A stretch of DNA of 19,988 bases from contig DAPQ01000015.1 of NCBI GenBank assembly GCA_002502175.1, forward strand, positions 1-19,988, read 5' to 3'. The DNA is from Euryarchaeota archaeon UBA19 (GTDB lineage Archaea > Thermoplasmatota > Poseidoniia > Poseidoniales > Thalassarchaeaceae). A model generated the notes under the pieces. It was not told the origin of the DNA, ran no database searches, and saw nothing but the letters and a program-made list of their open reading frames with translations. This document shows, piece by piece, positions 16,001-19,988 of this stretch. The translations under genes were made by a program, and so were the position numbers. Each line of letters starts with the position of its first letter. Position 1 is the stretch's first letter.

Positions 16001-16373
16001 CATCAATTGATACTAAGTCGCAACCGATTAATTCAACTTCCAATTCATCTAAACTACCATCGTGGGCAAGGGCAGAAGCGATATTGAGGGCTGTTTGTCC
16101 ACCCATTCCGGCGAGTAGAGCATCTGGTTTCTCGATTTCTAAAATTCTCTTTACAACCTCCGGCAACAAAGGTTCGATGTAAATTCGATCCGCCATTTCA
16201 GGGTCATTTTGAATCGTTGCCGGATTGGAATTAATTAGAATCACTTCGTAACCATCTGCCCTAAGTGCTCTACAAGCCTGACTACCGGAAAAATCGAATT
16301 CAGCCGCTTGACCAATACGGATTGGTCCACTACCTAAAATTACGATTCGTTTCAAATCGTCTCTACGAGGCAT
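13005..16373 (-). CDS. carB: Carbamoyl-phosphate synthase large subunit
   Basis: Makes carbamoyl phosphate from bicarbonate, ammonia delivered by CarA and two ATP, feeding pyrimidine and arginine synthesis. The 1122-residue chain has the internal duplication: RIVILGSGPIRIGQ near the start and RIVVVGSGPIRIGQ near residue 600 begin the two synthetase halves, each with an ATP-grasp domain (GGLGGGTAHN and GGRGMEILSN loops). An oligomerisation region lies between, and a C-terminal MGS-like allosteric domain ends the protein (IINTPRSTGGAVLDGNMMRR). It is about 40-50 residues longer than the E. coli enzyme, partly from an insert around the ADASGGETMDERASEPLP segment. The ATG at 16373 overlaps the carA stop by one base (TGATG) and has GGAGG upstream. 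An in-frame TTG at 16376 is less likely. Confidence 0.97.
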   Translation of the reverse strand: MPRRDDLKRIVILGSGPIRIGQAAEFDFSGSQACRALRADGYEVILINSNPATIQNDPEMADRIYIEPLLPEVVKRILEIEKPDALLAGMGGQTALNIASALAHDGSLDELEVELIGCDLVSIDEAEDRDLFKQVCEEIDLPVCKAIACDSIEAVMQAADSLGGFPLLIRPAFTLGGLGGGTAHNMGELVEIASQGILHSAIGQVLIEESILGWQEHEYEVMRDGADNAIIVCTMENIDPMGVHTGESVVVAPQQTLSDRDHQMLRDAALRLIRRLNIKGGCNVQFAVEQSTGEYRVIEVNPRVSRSSALASKATGYPIARMAALIAVGYTLDELPNPITGEGTTAAFEPTLDYCVVKIPRWPFDKFRTADRTIGTSMKSTGEVMAIGRCFEEAFLKAWASLEYGQPHPRPLTMADASGGETMDERASEPLPEALLIDWLRVPTDRRMGALFEAFRRGYSIEDVRDVSGGITRWFLHRFEKMAALETEIRAAGELGMSASEIPVLEMRRWKGAGFTDLHIADALAGFPASGFKTLPEDSNEDSVMARRHELGIHPRFRMVDSCAAEFAAVTPYYYATYEGGSAPTGIDHVPGIDEFTKQRIVVVGSGPIRIGQGIEFDYGCVHAVGAIRELGHEAIIINNNPETVSTDFDTSDRLYFDPLTLEHSAEVLLREKAHGILLQFGGQTAINLALPLAGRLPHLEGMGLNLAMQGTTPDAVDEASDRERFEAFAARVGLRMPNGATASTPEGVREAVQEIGYPVLIRPSYVLGGRGMEILSNNRQLDAYMEEAFLSPDRPLLVDEYLGNAIELDVDAVCDGSEVLIGAIMEHLEEAGIHSGDSTCFIPPQNVSKKVLAQVEDWTRKIGIQLGVKGCFNIQYAIRGETLYVLEVNPRGSRTFPFVAKATGVPLARIAARLTMGEKLADLDFPEPQSEAVCVKAPVFPFIKLRGLDPAPGPEMKSTGEVMGSHKRAAAAYLKARLATEIPVPTDGGVYITVKNADKHDVIPLAQELEEMGFTIYATRGTAHVLRDSGGIDVQTCYRIAEGLTPDALDLMRQGKIQLIINTPRSTGGAVLDGNMMRRLAVELNIPFVTTMAGARMEVQAIAEAKEGMPEPRLLDIAVLN

Positions 16374-17746
16374 CAACTATCCCCTCCTGAGGTGGGGATC
16401 GGAATTCCTGCTAAATGGTCCGCTACCATACTAGCAAATCTATCGAATAGAGGAGATGCGTCATGTGGACCTGGGCAGGCTTCTGGATGATATTGGATTG
16501 TGAAGGCCCTTTTCCCAATCAAGTCTAGACCTTCTACAGTTCTGTCATTAGCATTGACGTATCTAACCTTGAATGGGGCCTCAAGTTCGTTGCCCCCACG
16601 GGCTGAACAAGCTCCTGATGGATGAGGGGCAAGCATACCTTTTTCGGGATCCTCGACAGCAAACCCATGATTCTGACTGGTGATATACACTCTTCCAGTT
16701 TCAAGGTCCACTACAGGTTGATTTGCCCCTCTGTGTCCGTATCTCAATTTGTAAGTTCGTAGACCTGCTGCGAGCCCCATTAACTGATGGCCGAGACAAA
16801 TACCCATAACCGGTAAACCGGCTCTAACCGCGGCGGCTAAACTGTCTCTAGCGGTTGTGGCTGCTCCCGAATGTGCTGGATCACCTGGGCCATTTGAAGC
16901 GAAGAATGCATCCGGTTTCCATTTCAAAATCTCATCGAAGGTTGTAGTCGCAGGAAACCAAATTACCTCAAATCTTTGGGCCAATTCTCGAAGAATATTG
17001 TACTTGACTCCACAATCTATAGCCGCCAAACGAGGAAGCGATTTACCTTCCTCATCAACAGCACCTGGATTGATAATGACCGCCTCATCACATGTCACTT
17101 CGGCCACTAAATCCTCAACATCAGGAGGTATCATCTCGTCAAGTCGAACTAGCATTTCTCTTTCTGCTTCAGCCGGACCAAAGATACAGAGAACCGTTCC
17201 GTGTTCTCTGACCCGGCGGGTTAATTCCCTTGTGTCTATGTCCTGGATACCTGGGACTCCATGAGCAAATAGAAGATCATGTACACTCCCTACTGCATCT
17301 CTGTGATCGGGGACTTCCATCAATTGTCTACAAACAACACCCCTTGGCCAAACTCCCGCAGATTCTGAGGTTCCTGCATGTACCCCATAATTTCCAAGCA
17401 GGGGCCATGTAAATGTTAGAACCTGTCCTGCGAAAGATGGGTCGGTTAAACTCTCCTGATAACCAGCCATTCCAGTAGTGAATACTAATTCTCCTTCAGC
17501 GATTTTGGGTGCCCCAAATAGTCGCCCTCGATAGCGTGTACCATCAGCTAATAGCAATAATCCATCAGCCCCAGAAAGTGGCTCTGGAGTGTTAGAATCT
17601 AACAAAGCGTCCGCCGCATCGGGGAAACTTGGCGGATTGCTAACTCCTGAAACATCAGCGCCGGGAGTGAATCCTCTGCCGGGAGGGTTCTCCGACATCA
17701 GCGATGCTGCCTGAAAGAGCCTATTAATCATTGAGAGTGATTTCAC
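16373..17746 (-). CDS. carA: Carbamoyl-phosphate synthase small (glutaminase) subunit
   Basis: Class I glutamine amidotransferase that releases ammonia from glutamine for CarB. The N-terminal CarA domain (GLLLLADGTRYRGRLFG, LVFTTGMAGYQESLTDPSF) precedes the amidotransferase domain with catalytic cysteine in MGICLGHQLMG (codon 16796-16798) and the His/Glu pair in QYHPEACPGPHD. From the GTG at 17746, which overlaps the upstream stop as GTGA, the protein has 457 residues. That is about 60-80 more than usual, the excess being a Pro/Ser/Asp-rich N-terminal stretch before the family core. ATG codons at 17731 and 17698 are alternatives; none has a good Shine-Dalgarno, so the start is uncertain. It lies between aTrm56 and carB in a minus-strand operon. 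Confidence 0.95.
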   Translation of the reverse strand: MKSLSMINRLFQAASLMSENPPGRGFTPGADVSGVSNPPSFPDAADALLDSNTPEPLSGADGLLLLADGTRYRGRLFGAPKIAEGELVFTTGMAGYQESLTDPSFAGQVLTFTWPLLGNYGVHAGTSESAGVWPRGVVCRQLMEVPDHRDAVGSVHDLLFAHGVPGIQDIDTRELTRRVREHGTVLCIFGPAEAEREMLVRLDEMIPPDVEDLVAEVTCDEAVIINPGAVDEEGKSLPRLAAIDCGVKYNILRELAQRFEVIWFPATTTFDEILKWKPDAFFASNGPGDPAHSGAATTARDSLAAAVRAGLPVMGICLGHQLMGLAAGLRTYKLRYGHRGANQPVVDLETGRVYITSQNHGFAVEDPEKGMLAPHPSGACSARGGNELEAPFKVRYVNANDRTVEGLDLIGKRAFTIQYHPEACPGPHDASPLFDRFASMVADHLAGIPIPTSGGDS

Positions 17747-18306
17747 TCTTCTTCAAGGCTCATAACCTTCTTTCGATCTAAACTAGGCACTACCTGAATT
17801 TCTCCACCTTGAAAGTGCTTAGATTCATCGATTTGACCTATCAAAGATTCGAGGAATACCCCCAATGCAGCCACTTCTGAATGTGGTTGATTACCAATAG
17901 AAATGTTGAAGTTTGCTAACCTGAATACTTCACCAGGGACTTTAGTCCCTCCAACTACAATTACCATTGGGCGATTTCTTTCAATTGAGGAAAGAGATTC
18001 CCTCCAAGATTCTCCATACATTGTGAGGTGTACTATTTGTCCTGGTTTACCGTCTCCTGCATCTTTGGCGAATCGACGAAGGAAAGACATTGGATTGGCT
18101 TCGTATCGACATTCAAACTCGCCTCCAAATCTCTCACTTACTGATCTCCAAGTTTCTATGGCAGATTCATCTTCTTCTCCGGCGAGAATTACTTCATCCG
18201 CACCAAATGCTCTAGCAGTCAAACCGAGATGGCTGGTAATGCGCTTGTCACGCTCTCTTCGGTGCCCTAATCTCAGAACTGAGACCCTTCGGTTCGAAGC
18301 AGCCAT
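17743..18306 (-). CDS. trm56: tRNA (cytidine(56)-2'-O)-methyltransferase, aTrm56
   Basis: SPOUT-class enzyme that 2'-O-methylates C56 in the T loop of archaeal tRNAs. From the ATG at 18306 it has 187 residues. The family N-terminus (VSVLRLGHRRERDKRITSHL) and the knotted SAM-binding C-terminus are clear: VVVGGTKVPGEVFRLANFNI then IGNQPHSEVAALGVFLE. Longer in-frame starts at 18360 and 18333 would overlap the upstream gene and add residues not expected in the family; 18306 leaves a four-base gap to that gene's stop. No clear Shine-Dalgarno, so translation may be coupled. Its 3' end overlaps the GTG of carA. The link to pyrimidine synthesis is probably only shared transcription. Confidence 0.93.
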   Translation of the reverse strand: MAASNRRVSVLRLGHRRERDKRITSHLGLTARAFGADEVILAGEEDESAIETWRSVSERFGGEFECRYEANPMSFLRRFAKDAGDGKPGQIVHLTMYGESWRESLSSIERNRPMVIVVGGTKVPGEVFRLANFNISIGNQPHSEVAALGVFLESLIGQIDESKHFQGGEIQVVPSLDRKKVMSLEEE

Positions 18307-18310
18307 GTGA

Positions 18311-18979
18311 TTACGCAGAAGGGCCGACTTCATCAGCCTGACCCATGTCAGATGACTCACTAAATTCAGGAATTAGGTCGACTGGCATGTTAATCATTTG
18401 CAACCTAACCCATTGAAGTAGCCAGGCATCGATAAATAACTTAGCAGAGTAATGAATCATTATTGCCAAAGCAAGAAGTCGTAGGCTGGCGAATGTTGCA
18501 GTTTGAGTATCTACGTCGTTTGTAAGTAGGGCGAATCCAAGTGGTTCCAAGATATAGTATACTGCAATTACAACAAGTAGTCCACCTAAATTTGACATTG
18601 AAGCGTGTCCTCTTTCTCTCCCAACGCTCCAAACCACGGTTGCGAAGAAGACTACTACAGGAACCATCTTTGCTAACATAGAATAGTCAAAATCACCCAA
18701 TAATGAATCAGGTACCTCTGCGTTGTTTAGGGCTTCTGAGCCCTTCTGGACGGCTATCCACCAGAATAATCCAGACATCATCAATAATACCCCGGAAAGC
18801 CAGCCGCGATTTGTAATCATATCTCGAATTTCATGCCTATCTTTAGGCTGTAAACGCTGTAGAATTGATTCCATTAATTCCAGTGCATCATTGGTTGGAA
18901 GTTCTTCCTTTGCAGCGGCTGCAATACCTTGTTGAGAGGTATTTTCAACCCTATTAGAAGGCTCGTCGCCCAAAACCAT
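18311..18979 (-). CDS. Unknown four-helix membrane protein
   Basis: 222 residues, no family recognised. A polar N-terminal region of about 58 residues (with a helical LELMESILQRLQPKDRHEI segment) precedes four predicted membrane helices at about 60-77, 101-119, 131-152 and 163-187. A polar tail follows (MPVDLIPEFSESSDMGQADE). Both ends are likely cytoplasmic given an even number of helices. It heads the minus-strand run leading into aTrm56 and carAB, with a four-base gap to aTrm56. The ATG at 18979 has no Shine-Dalgarno but a TTTATGAT element lies about 26 bases upstream, suggesting a leaderless message. No catalytic motif is visible. Confidence 0.8.
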   Translation of the reverse strand: MVLGDEPSNRVENTSQQGIAAAAKEELPTNDALELMESILQRLQPKDRHEIRDMITNRGWLSGVLLMMSGLFWWIAVQKGSEALNNAEVPDSLLGDFDYSMLAKMVPVVVFFATVVWSVGRERGHASMSNLGGLLVVIAVYYILEPLGFALLTNDVDTQTATFASLRLLALAIMIHYSAKLFIDAWLLQWVRLQMINMPVDLIPEFSESSDMGQADEVGPSA

Positions 18980-18980
18980 C

Positions 18981-18999
18981 GACGGATTGCCGCTCCGTC
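18981..18999. repeat. Short inverted repeat in the divergent folP/membrane-protein promoter region
   Basis: GACGGA (18981-18986) and TCCGTC (18994-18999) are perfect complements with a seven-base spacer. The repeat lies between the start codon at 18979 and the TATA-like element, where a bound repressor could block initiation. Six-base arms can arise by chance. Confidence 0.4.
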
Positions 19000-19001
19000 A
19001 C

Positions 19002-19009
19002 ATCATAAA
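19002..19009 (-). promoter_or_regulatory. TATA-like element for the minus-strand run starting at 18979
   Basis: TTTATGAT on the minus strand, centred about 26 bases before the ATG at 18979. The spacing matches an archaeal TATA box with transcription starting at or next to the start codon. The same AT-rich stretch read on the plus strand could also serve folP. Confidence 0.45.
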
Positions 19010-19023
19010 GGGTGCGTCTAATG

Positions 19024-19029
19024 GGAGGT
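19024..19029 (+). promoter_or_regulatory. Shine-Dalgarno that fixes the folP start
   Basis: GGAGGT lies five bases before the ATG at 19035. It favours that ATG over the earlier in-frame start at 18987. Confidence 0.8.
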
Positions 19030-19034
19030 CTGAA

Positions 19035-19868
19035 ATGGCCGACTGGAGACCTATTCTAAATCGCCGAAGCGATGGTTTTCCAAGAATTATGGGGATTCTG
19101 AACATAACCCCTGACTCATTTCATGCTGATTCAAGAGTTGATTCAGTTGACGATGCTTTGTCCCGGGCCAAACAAATGGTAGAGGATGGGGCAGATTGGC
19201 TAGATATTGGCGGTGAGTCTACAAGACCCGGGGCAGAACCTGTCGGCATAGATGAAGAAATGAAGCGGGTTTTACCAGTAATTAAGGCGGTTAGAAGCGC
19301 ATTTCCTAATGTTGGAATCTCAATAGATACCAGACGTGCTGCTGTGGCAAAGGCCGCCCTAGATTTAGGAGCAGATATGGTGAATGATGTAAGTTCCTTA
19401 TCCGACCCAAATATGGCAGATGTGATCATAGAAAACAAATGTCCCGTTTGTATAATGCATATGCAAGGATTACCAGAAAATATGCAAAATAACCCAAGTT
19501 ACGGTGATGTAGTATCAGAAGTTCGTGAAAGACTTGACATAACTGCCAAAAAGTTAGTTGATTTAGGATTAAATCCAGATATGATTGTCACAGATCCAGG
19601 GATAGGATTTGGCAAATTACTTGAGCATAATCTATCATTATTGGCCGCTGGAAAAGAAATTGCCCCTAAACAAGATATGCCATTAATGTGGGGAGTAAGT
19701 AGGAAACGAATGTTTGCTGACCTGATTGGTCGGAGAGATAGTGAAGAGAGGTTAGCCGGAAGTTTAGGAATCGCAGCAATGGCTCCATCCAAAGGAGTCG
19801 ATATCATCAGGGTGCACGATGTGCGTGAGCACGCAGACATGTATGCGGCTATGCTAGCAATCGATTGA
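19035..19868 (+). CDS. folP: Dihydropteroate synthase family protein
   Basis: Condenses p-aminobenzoate with hydroxymethyl-dihydropterin diphosphate in folate-type pterin synthesis. The 277-residue TIM barrel has the complete motif series: NITPDSF at 23-29, DIGGESTRPGA at 57-67, SIDT at 96-99, NDVS at 117-120, MHMQG at 141-145, DPGIGFGK at 187-194, VSRKR at 221-225 and RVHDV at 259-263. Having every pterin, pABA and phosphate-binding motif argues for a true DHPS rather than a distant archaeal homologue. GGAGGT before the ATG sets the start. It is divergent from the membrane-protein gene at 18979 and is followed nine bases later by a TraB-family gene. The other folate genes are not in the window. 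Confidence 0.95.
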   Translation: MADWRPILNRRSDGFPRIMGILNITPDSFHADSRVDSVDDALSRAKQMVEDGADWLDIGGESTRPGAEPVGIDEEMKRVLPVIKAVRSAFPNVGISIDTRRAAVAKAALDLGADMVNDVSSLSDPNMADVIIENKCPVCIMHMQGLPENMQNNPSYGDVVSEVRERLDITAKKLVDLGLNPDMIVTDPGIGFGKLLEHNLSLLAAGKEIAPKQDMPLMWGVSRKRMFADLIGRRDSEERLAGSLGIAAMAPSKGVDIIRVHDVREHADMYAAMLAID

Positions 19869-19877
19869 GGTGATTTG

Positions 19878-19988
19878 ATGGGGCAGAATATAGTTGATAT
19901 CGACGATAATTTACGAATCATCGGAACGGCTCACGTTAGTACTGCATCAGTGGAATTAGTTAGAGAACAAATAGAGGAATGGAAACCA
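19878..19988 (+). CDS. TraB-family protein (3' end missing)
   Basis: Thirty-seven residues are visible before the window ends. They contain IIGTAHVSTASVELVREQIE, the conserved opening of the TraB/PrgY family, in which GTAHVS carries a metal-site-like histidine. The ATG at 19878 follows GAGGTGA overlapping the folP stop, so the two are probably cotranscribed. Archaeal members usually continue into a TraB domain and then C-terminal membrane helices; that part is outside the window and unverified here. Confidence 0.85.
   Translation, partial: MGQNIVDIDDNLRIIGTAHVSTASVELVREQIEEWKP

Noticed and set aside
16857..17264. 135-residue plus-strand open frame opposite carA
   Set aside because: Ser/Thr-rich translation antisense to the CarA amidotransferase region; shadow frame.
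19499..19921. 140-residue minus-strand open frame opposite folP
   Set aside because: Covers the DHPS motif region on the other strand and runs into the TraB-family start; no independent support.
1..19988. CRISPR arrays, insertion sequences, integrases, attachment sites or replication origin repeats
   Set aside because: No spaced direct repeats, transposase or integrase motifs, or clustered origin-like repeats were seen; all coding content is core metabolism, translation or small membrane proteins.

Overview
The window looks like a chromosomal core region of a marine planktonic euryarchaeon, most likely Marine Group II (Poseidoniales) or a close relative. Archaeal hallmarks are direct: peptide-chain release factor aRF1 with NIKS and GGQ motifs, aIF2 beta, a class I lysyl-tRNA synthetase, a NOG1-type GTPase, an archaeal UMP kinase, the tRNA C56 methyltransferase aTrm56 and a GfcR-type regulator. 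The Marine Group II placement is inference from the overall character (moderate GC, very tight packing, frequent strand switches, small zinc-ribbon and single-pass membrane proteins); no rRNA is present to prove it. I see no mobile element, tRNA, rRNA or CRISPR array, and no gene-free stretch longer than about 100 bases.

Layout. 1-1695 (+): 3' part of a membrane-anchored M28 peptidase with a cytoplasmic SAP domain at its N-terminus. 1699-5182 (-): aRF1, argS and a peroxiredoxin, packed as one likely operon. 5283-7117 (+): UMP kinase followed by three small unknown genes (zinc-ribbon membrane protein, ectodomain protein with two membrane helices, small zinc-ribbon protein). 7119-8249 (-): NOG1-like GTPase. 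8329-9438 (+): an uncharacterised acidic protein, a pterin carbinolamine dehydratase and a thioredoxin-like [2Fe-2S] ferredoxin. 9451-9861 (-): aIF2 beta. 9955-12662 (+): dut, then after an 85-base spacer with overlapping inverted repeats, gfcR and lysS. 12664-18979 (-): a four-helix membrane protein, aTrm56, carA, carB and a FUN14-family protein whose apparent start codon is ATC. 19035-19988 (+): folP (dihydropteroate synthase) and the 5' end of a TraB-family gene.

Two functional themes recur. One is translation (aRF1, ArgRS, LysRS, aIF2 beta, NOG1, aTrm56). The other is pyrimidine metabolism (carAB at the start, UMP kinase in the middle, dUTPase for the deoxy branch, plus a regulator built on an orotate phosphoribosyltransferase-like fold). 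Convergent genes end within 1 to 12 bases of one another. Several genes at the head of divergent units lack a Shine-Dalgarno and have a modest AT-rich element about 26 bases upstream, consistent with leaderless transcripts, whereas many genes inside operons have clear GGAGG or GAGG sites.

Nothing here is an obvious new defence or mobile system. The most interesting items are the SAP-membrane-PA-M28 architecture, the FUN14 gene with an excellent Shine-Dalgarno but an ATC start, the competing inverted repeats between dut and gfcR, and the unknown membrane/zinc-ribbon gene trio behind the UMP kinase.
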